Assembly: GCF_029227915.1 (NCBI RefSeq)
Contig: NC_079876.1
Span: 26,943,828 to 27,007,827 of the forward strand
Reading direction: 5' to 3'
DNA length: 64,000 nt
Source: Hydractinia symbiolongicarpus
Lineage: Eukaryota; Cnidaria; Hydrozoa; Anthoathecata; Hydractiniidae
Shown: one piece after another, positions 1 to 14,300 of the stretch
Layout of the letters: the number at the start of each line of letters is the position of its first letter
How positions within the stretch are numbered: the first letter of the stretch is position 1
Notes under the pieces: generated by a model
What the model was told of the DNA's origin: nothing
What the model saw: the letters and a program-made list of their open reading frames with translations, nothing else
The model's database searches: none
Program-made: the position numbers and the translations under genes

Positions 1-2362
1 ACCCTCCAAGTTGTTTTGTCTTTTAAACATTTTGATAGCTTTATGATTTTACTGCTTTACAAATTTTTGGCTTCATGGTAATGTATGGTTTTATTTTTAA
101 AAAATCATTTTATTTTGTAGAAAAATCTTTATTCTAAAGTCTAGTCAATTAATTAAATTTTGTTGTGTATTCAGAAGTCGATAAGGCCCATGGAAAGTCC
201 ACTTAAGCAAAAAAAATAAGGTAATTTGTATGTACTTTGTTTTAAAAAAATATAATTGACTTTGCAATAGCGAAAGACAGACACACAGAAATTATTATAA
301 GAGATATATTAGAAAACTAGGTTATTTTGGTTTGGGATACTAAATTGCAACATACTTTATCACAGCAAAATATTTATAAGGGACTCATCAAGGAGTTCCT
401 TAGAATCTTTTGGTCAAGCTATTTTAACCTAAATTTCCCAATGGCAGGAAAGTTTCAGATACCATACATACTCAAACATTTTTATCTATTTCTGACTGGG
501 TTTTATTCTAGTCTTATAGCAACAAAATTTATAGAGACATTTCCAATCGTCACATTTCAGATCAAACGTTTGTGGTTGAAGAGTGACCTTTACGTTTTGG
601 TTTAAAAAGCAGCTGCTCAGCTTTACTCATATTTAAATTATTATTTTTTTTAAAAAATAGGAGGGGGTGTTCTGGGTTGGGGTCTGACTCAATAAATAGA
701 TAGGGGGAGGCTTATTCAAGTTGTGTGGTCTATCGAACAGAGGTGCTATTTAAGTAAATAAAATATGTATTAGCATGACCATGAAGATGTCATACAATTA
801 AAAGGTTGGAGTAATTAATGTCCGGATTTAATAGTAATAATAGTTATGTGCTGTTTAACATTAAACTGATAAAATTGACAGTGAAAGCAAATTAAGTTAC
901 AAGGAAAATACGTGTTATTAAAAAAGTTTTTGATGTAGTTGGATGTATAATATTCTTCTTGTTAGGATTGTTTTTTGATCGTTATATCGTTTCAATGCCA
1001 CTATAATTGTCGCTTGCTTTTAGCTTGTCGACTCTCATGTTTTTTTCTCAACATTCTAATTTTTATAAATATTTAATATATTTTAGTTAATTAATTATTT
1101 ATTTATTTTTACACCTATATTATCATTTTTCTGAAATTTTTTTCAATAAACTTGTGAAAATAGTGTTTTCAATCAGTTCGTAACAGGCTATAACCAAAAT
1201 TTGTTTCTATATTTTGTTTCATTATGTGCTAAGATTAGTTGTTTTTATTTTTACTTTTATTGATTGAATACTTTAATTTGTTTATTATACATATCTTGTG
1301 CATACTTATTTTTGTGTCTTTATTCTCAGCAAACAAGAACAGTCTTTTATGTTTTATGAATGACAACTAGATAAATTTTAAATGCAAGTTTTGCTTTTTT
1401 TTTGCTTTTATTTATTTGCTTATTTGTTTATTTTTTGATATATTATGATCTCAGGGATGCTTTTCGTCTTTATTTTTTCAAAGAAAAGCAGGACTTATCT
1501 TTATAAAGAACAAGTATAAATTTAAATTGCAAGTCCTTTCATTTGCACCTGTTAATCAAATAACATTAATTTATTGTCAATAACTTAAATTTTAAGTTAT
1601 TAAGTTCACGTCTAGTTGTAAAATATATAAAGTTGTTAAAATGTTTAAACATTATTTTAACTTGATTTTACAAGAGGGTTGATAGATATATAGACCTTAG
1701 TTAACAACTATTTTGTTTTTTGTATTACTGGCTGGTTTATGTTACACTTTGAAATATAAATCCCAAAGTCAAAAGTACAGGCCGAGCTGGCAAAAAAAAA
1801 AAAAAACAGAACGAATTTGAATTCTTGATAATGTGACTGAAAATGGAAATATGGTTTTAGGTAAGCTTGGAAATCTGTTTTTTACTTGTTTACGTTGTTG
1901 CGGTATCATTTCAAGCCGGTTAGTATGGCTTCATATTCAAAAGTAAGGGCAATTTTCCTGCTGTTCTTTTGTTGTTTTCTATGTTATTGCACACTTGTGT
2001 GATGGACTATGGCTGTCGACAGACATACAGCTAGTTTTCTATATATTATTTCCATCGTTAGATTAAAACTAATTTGATTTAAAATAATATTCTTTTTTTT
2101 ATATATTTACAAAATTAAAATTTATTTCATTGCAATTGTTTCCATTTGTGCCAATAATTGAATATAGAATTGAATACAGAATATATAGAAATATATAGAA
2201 TATATAAAAAAGACATTTGAATATTTTCTTTGGTGGGAGTAAACTCGAAAAGATCGGCATTTTTTTACATTCTAAGTTATGTAGAATAATATAGAAATTA
2301 TAAGAGGCTCATAAGAAGTTTTCTACTGGAATTGCTTATATCAATTTTCATGGTACAAAAAT
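1..2362. other. AT-rich non-coding stretch upstream of the patched-like gene
   Basis: I see no supported exon here. The only open frame of note (327-605) has no ATG at its start, no recognisable domain and an AT-driven composition. Long T and A runs dominate. In the frame of the downstream gene there is a stop at 2312-2314 and no ATG between it and 2363, so the coding start is placed at 2363. Promoter elements cannot be assigned. Confidence 0.5.
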
Positions 2363-5300
2363 ATGCACGAAACAACACCTAATGCCAATGAAAGTAGTCA
2401 TGGATGTTTATCAAAAATAACAAACACTATTATCGGTTTTCTTGAAGATTCATTTGGCAAGTAAGTTTATACCTAACTAACAATAACAGGTTCAATTTGA
2501 ATAATTCCAACCCAAAATTGATCTGATATGAGAGCATACAGCAGAGCATACAATGATTTATGATTCACCCTAGCAATCCACAATTTCATGTTGGCAATTA
2601 ATTCTATTTAGACTAAATAAGGAAAATGCTCAGCAACCACTTTATGATCTTTATTAATTTTTGCATTTAAGGAATACTCTTGCCGATATAATCAGTATAT
2701 ATTTGGAATCAAGGCAATTGAAGGATTTTATAAACTTCGAAAAAAATGTCCTATACATAAATAAGCACACAGCTTAACTTAGACCTAAATATATCTCTTC
2801 AAAAACACAGAAGTTGATTTTGGGGGATCTCAATAATCATTTATAATCTTTACCTTGATTGCTAATTAACAGATGTCCCCTAAATAATGTTGTGGTCTAA
2901 ATGATCAAATTTTTTAGGCTATGCATTGTATTGTAAGTTATTTTGTCATTTTATATAAAACAAATTCCAGCGTTTAGTTTGGTATTAAGTCCACTTTTTT
3001 TAAGGAATAATTTATTGCTTTCCTCCGTATATATTGTATACTCATAATTCTCAAGTTGTTGATTTTAAAAATTTGGTGAATTTTTATGTATTTTGTTTTA
3101 GATTTGGATTCATTGTCGGAACTCATCCTGTAAAGACTATACTAATTGCTGTTGTATTTGCTTTGTTATGTCTCGCTGGTCTGTTACGACACGAAGAAGA
3201 AAGCAGAGGTGAAAAACTGTGGATAGATCAAGATTCAACATTTATTGTCGACCAAACCTGGGTTTTGAAGCAGTTCCCTACAAAAATACGCTATACAAAC
3301 TTAATTGTCAAAAGAAATGATGTTTTAACACCCCAAGGTTTGTTAGAGGTAAGCATGGTCGTGTTCTTGCTCTTTTTTTATAATCTGTGTCGATCTAAAT
3401 GATGTTTCTTGAGGACTGTCTTATCTCATATCAAACAGTTTATGACACACTGTTTTGGGAGTTATTGTATACTTCTCTCATTATTAGTTTACCATAATAA
3501 CTGCATGCAATGATCTTTTGTTAACAGAAAAACGTTTTTGTTTGCATGGAATGTAGTCAAATGCTGACATTAGTGTGTTTATGTCAAGTGTAGAAATTAT
3601 TAACAGATCGTCAGCATTTTTAATCAGCTTCAAATTTGACTTCTGCATACATAGTTACATTTAAGAAAAAATCTTTTTTTGAAACAAGAAAAGTTATATA
3701 CATCAATAGCAAAAATATTAAATTCTATTTTCGAAAATTTACAATGCTTTCATGTTTTAATTTTGTTAAAAACTTTCTTCAAGTAAATTATAAACTTGAA
3801 ATAAAATGCTAAAAACGTATTCGCCACTTAAATTTGATAAGTCATGAAAAATATATTTTCTACACACAACATAGCTTTTTTCAGCAGGAGCGTGGTTCCT
3901 ACAAGACTCCAAATATCATTATTGTCAACTAACGGGTAAACAGTAGCCTAATTTCAAATTTGTGTGTATTTTTTAAAGCTTCTAAAGATTGATAAGCTGA
4001 TAAAAGATGTCTACAAAGATTCTAAAAACACTGGTTTACATTGGTCGAATATAAGTTACAAGTTAGTCAGTTATCTTTTTTTACCTTATTTTAACCTTAT
4101 TTTAGTCTTATTTTAATCTTATTGACATTGTACTACTTTCATGTGACTATTTTCTCTATTTTCCATCTAACTTTTAAAAAGATTTAAGAAAAAAAAGTTT
4201 ATATATAAACAGTAGTCATTGCAGCGATTTTTTAGGCCAAATAACTTGAATGGAATTCAATAATGTTTTTTTCTCCTTTCTACAACTAATTAAATTTTCC
4301 ATATAAGAGCCAACCTATCCATTTTTGGAATATGCAAGTTGGTCATGTCATCAAAAATCCTTTCAAGCTTAACATCTATATAATACCTATACCTATCCAA
4401 TCCACAGAACAGCGTTTTAAGCTCTACAACTAGTACTTGGAAGCATTATTGCTGATGTCATCAAAAAGTAAATTTTTTCACGTGATCACCTAATAATAAC
4501 CAACTGGACAAATAACATATAAATCAGAAAGACTGGCCGCATTTTTAAAACGTTGATTGTTAACTTTTTCTTACATTTTTTTTTTGCTTTTTTAGTTCTC
4601 CTCCACAAACGTTGCTTCAATTTTTTTCTCCTAATGAAACTGTCATTGGATTGCTAACTAAAGATGATATAGTACAAACGTTGAACCAACCCTCTTTAAT
4701 CAGGTTAGCATTTTTGGATATGAAAAGCTATGGCAAGTTGTTATGTGATGGGAAGTTCTATATATCTTTTTTAGCAGGTGCTGTGTTTACATTGAGAATA
4801 ATCAAAAGGTACTCATCTGAACTATTGATGACAATTATTTACTTGTTCTGGATCGGGATGATGAAGATAATTGTAGATAACTTCTTCTTGTTTGTCTCAC
4901 GTAGACTCGCTTTACAGCGCAAACCATGTCCCTGGAGCTACATGTTCATCTTTTTGCATCTCCAAGTGATTGCTTACATTTCCAGTTCGATTGGCTAGTA
5001 ATTTCTCTCTGCTTCTTTTAGTTATGTTGAGGCACTTGTGAAAGGCTTCCACTTATCATTATGTTCTTAATAAAGGATGACGCTGAGTCCATTAAGTTCG
5101 CTAGTATCAACTCTAATTTTCGTTGCTTTTGTGATATATCTTCTAGTTTTTGATTATTCTGAATGTAAACACAACAGCGAATAGCAGCACACAAATCTTT
5201 GTGGAATTTTTCACGAGCTAGTAACAAGCCTCTGTTAAAATGATTTTTCTGAATTTTTTGATTTCTAGTTCTGGACTATACCTAACTTCTTGAAGAAAGT

Positions 5301-8300
5301 TTTGTGAAAATTTCTTTTGTAGTTACGCTTTACCGCAAAATGTTTGCAGTTTTCAGAAAAAACGTTTTCGAAATTCTCTTTAGCCATTTATATATGAAAC
5401 ATTGCAGGAAAAAACTTTTGCAGTTCACGACTGACCTTACTTTTGGCAGAAACTTCTGCGAATTAACAAAAAACCTCTACATTCGCAAAAGTTTCTTTTG
5501 CAGGCACGCCTTAACCTTAGAGTGGGTGAGAAAATATATTTATATATAAAATATATATAAATATATGAAGAAAATAAATTTTTTACACGTTTCCCAAATA
5601 CCATTTTTTCTCTTCTTTAAACAAAAACATCATACCAACAGACAGAGAAATGATTCTTTTTTCAGCTTAGTCACAAATCAAAAGGAAAATGTGTCGCGAT
5701 ATTTGGGAGACATCACTGGGAACAGTACGCACAAGGTTGTCAAAGCTGGTGTAACAAAGTTGATTTATTTTTTGAAAAGAAACGATGTGTTAGATAGTAA
5801 AGGTGCATGGGTAAGTCTTTTCTTTATAGGGGTTGAACCTTCCTGTTATAGGCATATGTTTTCCTTTTATGGGCATATGTTTTCCTTTTATGATCATATG
5901 TTTTCCTTTTATGTATAGGTGTTTTATATTCTTTTTTTTTTTGTCTATCTATAGGATCTGAATTTCGGAATGTTGCTTGTACACTACGACAATAATTCTG
6001 ATATATATTCCTCTTCTGATGAATAGCAACATCTTGCTCTTATTTGTATCCTCGTTAATTTTTTTTTTTTTTAATTTTTTCTGACTTGATGCCTTGTTTT
6101 TGAACTTTTATGCTTCAGAAAGATGACCTTGGATCCAGTTGGGAAAAACAGTTTGCAGTGGATCTTGCAGCAATGTCTTTTCCAGAATCTACAGTTTATT
6201 TTAGTACGAGAGAAAGGTAAATATTGTTGTTGTTATTCGCTATATGATACAGTAAGGCTACCCGAAGGTTTGCCAGTTTTTGGGATCGGTTTCATTCCTT
6301 ACAGAAAAAGAAAAGAGCTTGAAATGATGATAGTTTTCGGAATCTTATGTTTAATCTATCCAGGATTGCAGACTGATACAGTAAATGGCATTCTGCTTTT
6401 ATGTTTAGTTTGCTAAAGGCTGGCTTAGATGCTATTGGAAATGATTTCGGACTGTTATTTTCCGGTTATGCCCTTATTATTGCTTATATCATGTTTCAAC
6501 TTGGTAAATTCTCGAGGTTGCAACATAAGGTTAGTATTATGCATAATGTAAACGTGTAAATGTTTTCTCTACCAGATGATAAAACCCAGGGAAGGGTTGA
6601 AATTGTACCTTTATGACTTTACTTTGTATAAAAACAATATGAGATCTCGCCTCTTATGTTATGAAAGTCCTATGCCGTAATGATTTGAATTAGCACTCAA
6701 CATCTTTCAACTGCCTCTTTTAAGTAAATGCATAGGTAGCTTTTCATGGATCTGATTTGATAATTACTCGGAATAAGATTTCAAATCACTATGAAATATT
6801 TTTTGTGTTTGCATGGAGTTTTTCATATTGGGCTTGTGTGAACTGCACATGCGCCATAACTTTGTATTCATGCGCAATAGTTTCATTTCGGTAAATCGTG
6901 TTTGCATGAATCTTTTTAAGAGGCGAAATAAAAATCATGGAAACATTTATATAAAATAGACAGGGGACTGAAATGAAATTTTCACTTCGCCCCCGTAATG
7001 AAACTTCATGTAAAGGCTGCCATGAGGAGTGCTTGGTAGAATGTTATGTAATTCAGAATGGGTTTATTTAAATTATTTAAAAAAAAACACATTTCCAATA
7101 GCATAAAACATTATTTTTATTTTATTTTTTTATAAATTAGGGACTTCTCATATAATTCCTAATTTAAGTGTACGTTTTTAAACTGCTTCAAACATGAAAA
7201 ACGTGGAAGGTTTATCAATATTCTATATTTTTTAGGTGTGGCTTGCAATTACAGGTGTGTTATGCGTTGGTCTTGCTGTAGGTGTATCATATGGTCTATG
7301 TGCAGCTGCTGGAGTAAAGTATGGTCCTGTGCATTCAGTACTGCCATTTTTATTACTTGGTATGCAATTCATGTAACAATTTTTTTCTTTGTTTTTTTTG
7401 CTGGTGGTGTCGATGTCGTCGTCGTTGTTGTCGTTGTTGTTGGATTCGGTGTTGTCGTTGTCGTTGTTGTTGGTGTCGGTGTTGTCGTTGTCGTTGTTGT
7501 TGTCCTTGTAGGTGTCGTTGTCCTTGAAGGTGTCGTTGTCCTTGTAGGTGTCGTTGTTTTTGTTGTTGTTCCTTTTATTTCTTTTTTTGCCAACTCTTTT
7601 AGGTATTGGTGTCGATGATATATTTGTTATTATTCAAACATGGGACAACCGAGCAGGTTCAATGGACGATGATGAACCTATTGCTAAGAAAATTTCAAGA
7701 ACAATGAGGCACGCGGTAAGACTTTCTGTTTTTTCTGATACTGTGTATCGAATGTATGAAGTGTTGTGACACCTTGTTTCTCATTGATGTTTTAGATTAT
7801 AAAGTAGTTTTAAATCATTTTAGGGCGTAGCTATAACTGTTACCTCTTTTACGGATGTGTGCGCGTTTTTAATTGGTGCAACTACGGTAAGTTAGCTGAT
7901 GTGTTACTTGTATGATTGTGTTTTGGTTTGTCTTTAAGTGAAATAACTCCATAGTTTAAAACAGCGCAGTATTGAAGTTTCGTAGTGACAAAAATAATGA
8001 CACAGTGTTTGAATGAAGGTGTAGTTGAATGAGGTAAATTTGAAAGGTTGAAGTTTTTAACTCGGCAGAATCATACTGTGGAAAAATGATGACGAAAAAC
8101 TGTTGGTACACGAAGAGTAGAATTCTTTTTTTTTTGGTTGCGGATATTTTTCAGGTCTTAACTAGAATATTTTTTGTTGTTTGTAACTCTTTTTCTCGTT
8201 TGTTTAAACATTACTAAGACTAACATGGCACACCTGTCAAACATCTGTATTATTTTCTTACCAGGTTGCGATACCATCAAATGATTTCACCTAAGTTCTA

Positions 8301-11300
8301 CTATCTTGATTATTAGTTTGATTTCAGTTTTCTTCTGTTCAGCTGAAAAAGTGAAGTAATGGAACTTTTTATTTAGGTATTACCTGCATTAAGATGGTTT
8401 TGTATATACGCTGGTGTAGGTTGGTATTTTCTTGCTGTCAGAACTTATAGTTTAGACCTGACTACCCCAGAACTCATAATTTAGACCTGACTACCCCATA
8501 ACTTATAGCAAGGGCGCAGAGGAGAGTTCCCTAATCAAAGACCTGTAAAAAAGGTGTCAATACTTGGCACAGAACTTTGTTTAACCGTATATATTTCTTG
8601 TAGGTATTTTGATGCTATATATATTCGCCACCTCATTCTTTGTTGCTTTTCTCGCCATTGACGCCAAAAGGTATGTCATTTATCGTTTCAATTTTACTCC
8701 TTATGTTTATCTTTTATTCTTTTTCTTATTATAATGTAACGAGAGTTCTATATTTGCATAAACTAACTATGCGCAACTTTATTCTGGGTCCCAGCAGAGT
8801 AGATAGTTTGCGAACCCGTGGTTAAATCTCTTTCCTCCAAGATAAATCCAAACGTCTAGTTGCGTTTCTCTGTTCAAAATGGTTGCCCCGCAGCTTTACT
8901 TCGGCACCCCCGCGGAATAACTCCACTTTGTGCTTACATGCAAAAATGCACGAAATGCCAATTTGAGCAATATGTACGACGGAACCCCTGTCTGACTAAT
9001 TTGATTAGTTGATGTTAACAGGCGGACAAAATGCTCAAAAAACTGATGCAAGAAATATGAATGACGGAACCAATATTTGATTAATTTCATTACTTGAAGT
9101 TAACAGTCGCACAAAATACTGATGCGGGGAAATATCAACGACGGAACACTTGTATGAGTAAATTCATTACTCCATGTTAACAGGCGGACAAGTGCATGAA
9201 AACCGGAAAACCTGCGGATTCTTCCATTGGCTAAGGAATAGTAATTTCTTATTTCATTAGAAATGCTAACATAATTTCGAAACGCAAATAACCATGTTAA
9301 CAACTTATTTAGAATCATCGACTGAATGCGAACCGGCTTTTTTGGCAGTTATACGCAGTCATGTTTAGCAAGTGTCTTAATCACAGCTACGTATAACAGT
9401 GTCTACAAGCAAAAGTTGTTATTCTGTATAAACGTTGAGAATAATTGTAATAAGTGCCTCTGAAAGTCATTTTTAAAAAACATGAGAGAAAGGGGCAACT
9501 CTCTATAGGGTTAAAACCTTGCCTACTCAAAAAAGAGGCAGCAGAACATATACTCATCATTATTTTATTTTAGACAGCGCATGCGTCGTGAGGCATGTTG
9601 CTATGTCAAACTTTCTGACACGTGGCAACCTCTGGAATGTTCGAAGGCGTTTTATCTTCGCCAAATGATTAATTTTTGTAGTAAAGGTCTGTTAAGCATC
9701 CCTGGTAAGGTAAGAGTAACAACTTTTTTTTGTTTTTATTTCAAGTCTAATACTAACTTTTATGCTCTATATGTCTTCTAGAGAACTTCATTTAGGCAAA
9801 GATTAGTTCTCATTATTATTATAAAACTAGTCGTTGCCTGTGGAAAAATCCACGGGTTCGCCCGTCCTTTATATTTACCCGTCGCAACAAAGTGGATAAA
9901 AATATATCGCATTTGGTATTGGTGCGCATTTTAAAATTTTCGTGATTCCGTTGCGGGACGCGGCTTTCGCGGCCCCACAGACAAAACACGGCTATTATTA
10001 AAGAGATGGACCACTCCTATTTTGAAAGCGTAGCAATTCGTATTTTTTAAAACAATAGAATTATGTATAATGTTTTTCCAAAAATATAAATTTTCTTATT
10101 TTTAAAATGTGCAAAGTACAATTTTGTATTTTTAAATATAAATAATACGAAATTCGTATTTTGAAAACTATGAATCACAAAGCGTTAGGTTTTCCTGGAG
10201 AACATCTATTTTATGACCTTAGCTCTATTTCTATCGGGTCTTTTCTTTGTCTGATATCCTGGGGAGGTAGAGCGGATTAGAACCCCTTTATTACGCAAGA
10301 TTGTTTTAAAATATTTTGATAATCACAAAATATGATGAGCAGTAACTATGTGGTTTCTGTGATGAGAAAATGAGTCTATTTAATTTTTGCTAAAAATGTT
10401 TTAAAAAGAAGATTTCTTTTTCGCTAACTTCTCGAATTATGCGAATACCCAGGTCGTAAAAAAATTTTACCGGACTAATTTTCACAAAATTTATCGAATC
10501 TTGCAAAATTGGCGGAAATTGGTCCCTTAGGTAATACCGATAAATTAGATAATGTGAACTGCTTCTATTAGACTTATGCTAAGATCTTTATCTTTGAAAC
10601 GAGGCTCAATCTTTGAAACGAGGCTTCTGTTTTCAGGTTGTGATCATTTTACTCACTTGCACGTTGTTAGGATTTGGAATTTATGGTTTGTTCCAATTGA
10701 ATCAAGATTTTGATCCTGACTGGTTTCTACCTAGAGATAGCGACGAAGTAAAATATCGCAACGCTCATAGACAGGTTTACTTGTTTGTTTGGTTGTTTGT
10801 TTGCTGTTTGTTTGTTTGTTTGCTGTTTTTCTAATCCAGGTCTTTACTAGAAGCATCCACACACGCAATTTGAATGGGTCAACGCTTAATTGTTGCTGAT
10901 GTCAGCATGGCTCTTTTTCCCAATCTTCAAAGCTTTTAAAATTGGGGGATAGGGCGACTCGTACATATATTTACGATTTTTTATTTACGAAATCTTTTAT
11001 TTTTTAGTACTTTCCCTCTTTTGGAATTCATTCTGCAGTTTACATCGGAGAAATTGATTACTTTCAAGAGCAACAACAACTGCATAAATTATACACTAAT
11101 ATCAAAGCAGAGTCGAGTATTTTACCCTCTACGGTGAAGAGTTGGTATGAGGACTTCATCGCTTCGGTTAAAAGTGATCCTTCAAAAATATCAAGCATAA
11201 AGAATGGTAGTACTTTACTTTTGGATATTCAAATCTTGTTTTTTTCTAAATGCACAAGAAATCACGCTGCCGTAGCACTCCTCTTAGGGGGAGAGCGGTG

Positions 11301-14300
11301 TTGTGGACGTCAAACCACAGGAGAGCACGCTGTTCTTTTTCTCGGGAGAAGCGCTGTGGACACTGTCAACGCACAATATTCGAACCTTGTTTTGTTTTTT
11401 TGATCCTGTACTCCGCATATATGTCAGAACTAGGTCAAAATAGCGACATGCCATCTATTAGCCATACTGTCTGGCCACTCGATTTAAAAATACTGGCCCA
11501 TGTGAAAGCGAATTTTTTCTTTCCGACACTGTCCAGCACCGTCATCGTTAAACCAACAAGAGCAACCACAAGCCGTCGCCTCAGCCGGTTCTTTTTCCTT
11601 AATATGCGTTTTGTTTTCTGTGTAAGCTTTAAAACTTATAATGGATTACAAATTATTTACCCCCGTGTTTTTAAATTCGTAGTTTAAATAATAGCATATC
11701 CAGCAAAGGTTTTTGAAACCTGGACAAATTAAAATACACACGGTACGGTTTTTATACCAAGTTTAGTCGTGCGAGACAGGTGTATATATTGAGGCATGTT
11801 GTGGAAGTGTGTATCGTTATTGCCGTGAATTTTTTTTAGAGCTAGATTTGGTGACTTTTTTTAAATTTCTATTTCTCTGTTTTAGATACGATACCAAACA
11901 AAGAAGTGTTCTATAGTTACTTGAAATCGTACCTGGACAGCAGTAAAAAAGTAACTGGTGCCAACGTCGTGTATAAGGGGCTTAACAATTCTGTTAAAAT
12001 AAAGGTACATTAATGCGTTGATCAACGTATTTCTAATTTCATTGTCTATAGGCTCTTGTTTTTTAGAACTTGACATCTTTTGTAAGTTCTTCGTCATTTC
12101 AAAAATGAAAAATTTAAAGTGGGCCCTATACTGACAAAAGGACGCCTTATCAGAATTAAAAAAGTGACCAGAAAGTGGCAATCACCCCCCCCCCCCCTAT
12201 CCACCTACTCTCTCCACCTACTCTCAACTATCACCTCTTATTAGGGACTCTCCCCATCTTAAACTCGCAATGGACGGAAAATTTATTCGAGATGAAGAAA
12301 GGTAGAGATGGGGAAAGATAATTAGCTTGAAAACGACAGAAACGGGCCAAGGTGCATCTTAAAGGTAGAGAAGTGCAGTCTAGAGGGTGTTCGAGACAGA
12401 CAGACAGAATTAACTCTAATTTCACCCGCAAAAAAACCGACTAATATGTCATGCACAGTTGTAAATTCTTATCAAGCTTAAAAAAAAAAGGCTTCGCTTA
12501 CGGTGAAGCACTATGTTACATATTCCACACTTTACCTAAATTTTATAATTGCTTTTAGTGAAACATTAGCACTGCTTATGGGAGAGTGGCATATAAATTT
12601 AACTAGTTTTTTAAATTTAATTATAGGCTTCAAAGTTTCTAATGACTCATGCGGATATAGAAGGAACCAATAATCAAATCAACGCTATGGACAGTATAAG
12701 GGATGTAGTTTCCAGTGTTCATTTTCAAACAGGTCCACCTGCTTTTGCATATGGTGCTAATTACATACAATGGGAAACAAACAGAGTACGTTGAGGTCAT
12801 TGTCGTCCCCAGAGCTCTTTAAGATTAAAACTGTCTACTTTCGAGATTTATCTCAAAGAGCTCTGGGGTCGAAAATGGATTGAGGTTTTATTTATTTATT
12901 TGATCGCCTCAAAAGCGTCTACATCCGTGCTAAGAAGAAATTTCTAATTTATATTACTTCGCTACTTTCTGACGTTAACGTTCACGCTAATTTTGAACGC
13001 GACAAACGCAAGTTAAATCGAACTATCGCTTAGTGTAAAGCAAGCTTTAACATGGCCGGGGAAACCAGAAGCATAGGCTCTTTTTACACTTTCTATTTTT
13101 TTATATAGGAACGACTTAGCGACAGCAGCTACTGCGTTACATTTTTGTACCTAAAAGTTTTATTGTTTTTGTGGGCAAGCTTTAAATATCCTAAAAATGG
13201 TAGTTAAAAACCTTTAAATAACATCTAACAATTAGCGAAAAAAATAAAAAACCTCGAAATAGTTATAGTCACATAAGGGAGGACAGTTTCGTGGGAAAAA
13301 GGTTTCGCGGGAAAGAAGTTTCGCGTTTTCGCGTTTTTTAGCCATTTACGCGAAAGTAAATACTTGCAAAAATTGAAAGAAAAAATCCCAAATTTCATAA
13401 AAAAGTTCATACGTATTTTTTTTTTTTTCGACAAGTATTATATCAGTCTAAATCAATATTATTAAATTTGGATGTTTTTCTTTTCAAATTTAATAATTTT
13501 TTAATAAGAAAGACAAATTTATGTTTGATGTAAACAAATCTCTGTTTTATTTGTCAAAATTCCAAAATATTTATGGAAAAAAATGTACAAAATCCGAAAA
13601 TCGCAATAGATTATCCCACCCGAAATTCACTTTTCAAGTTGAACACGAAAGGTTATGTTACACGAAATAAATTTACTCACTCATTCTCGAAAGTAAAAAC
13701 CCTAAAATTTGCGTTTTTTTTCTTATGCGAACTTTGTTCCTGTGCTGCGAAGTAAGAAAAGTTTTGTGGTTATTTCTGAATGATTATTTCTGAATAATTA
13801 TTTCTTTTTTAGTTGTGTGAATATTTATTTAGACGTGATTTTTAACCTGCTCCACGTCATCTTTGATTTTTCTTAGATTATTGGTCAGGAATTGGTACGA
13901 AATCTGTCACTGGCATCGGCTTGTGTGTTTTTAGTGACTCTTCTTCTTATTGCGAATCTTTGGACTTCATTATTAGTGCTAGTATGTGTGGCCTGTACTT
14001 TGGTAAGTGCGGTGTGTTTGTGAAATTCTTAAAAGCACAATTTTTTTATTCTCTAAAAATGCATGATGATCGCTTGTTGAACAACGAGAGGGAATATTTC
14101 AGCAATATTTTGATACAAGCTTGCTGATGTTTGAGTTCATCAAAATAGCTACACTCCTTATTTTTGAAGCCGTTTGCTTTGACTCTATCTACCATTTCTT
14201 ATAATTTGAACTACGTTATTTACTAAGACTGATATGAAATGTATTTCGAGCCCCTTCAACCTTCCCTAATGTCTTATTTTTTCTCAAACTCTCTAGCTAG

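Noticed and set aside
327-605. 92-residue ORF at the left edge
   Set aside because: No ATG at its start, no domain, AT-driven Phe/Leu/Ile-rich composition and no splice context.
7238-7618. Valine-rich plus frames and a threonine-rich minus frame
   Set aside because: They run through the GTTGTC microsatellite and patched-gene intron 8; only 7236-7359 and the part from 7603 are coding, in the patched frame.
11134-11687. Overlapping 89- and 145-residue ORFs
   Set aside because: The first is a patched exon (11008-11206) read through its donor; the second lies in the following intron and shows no family resemblance.
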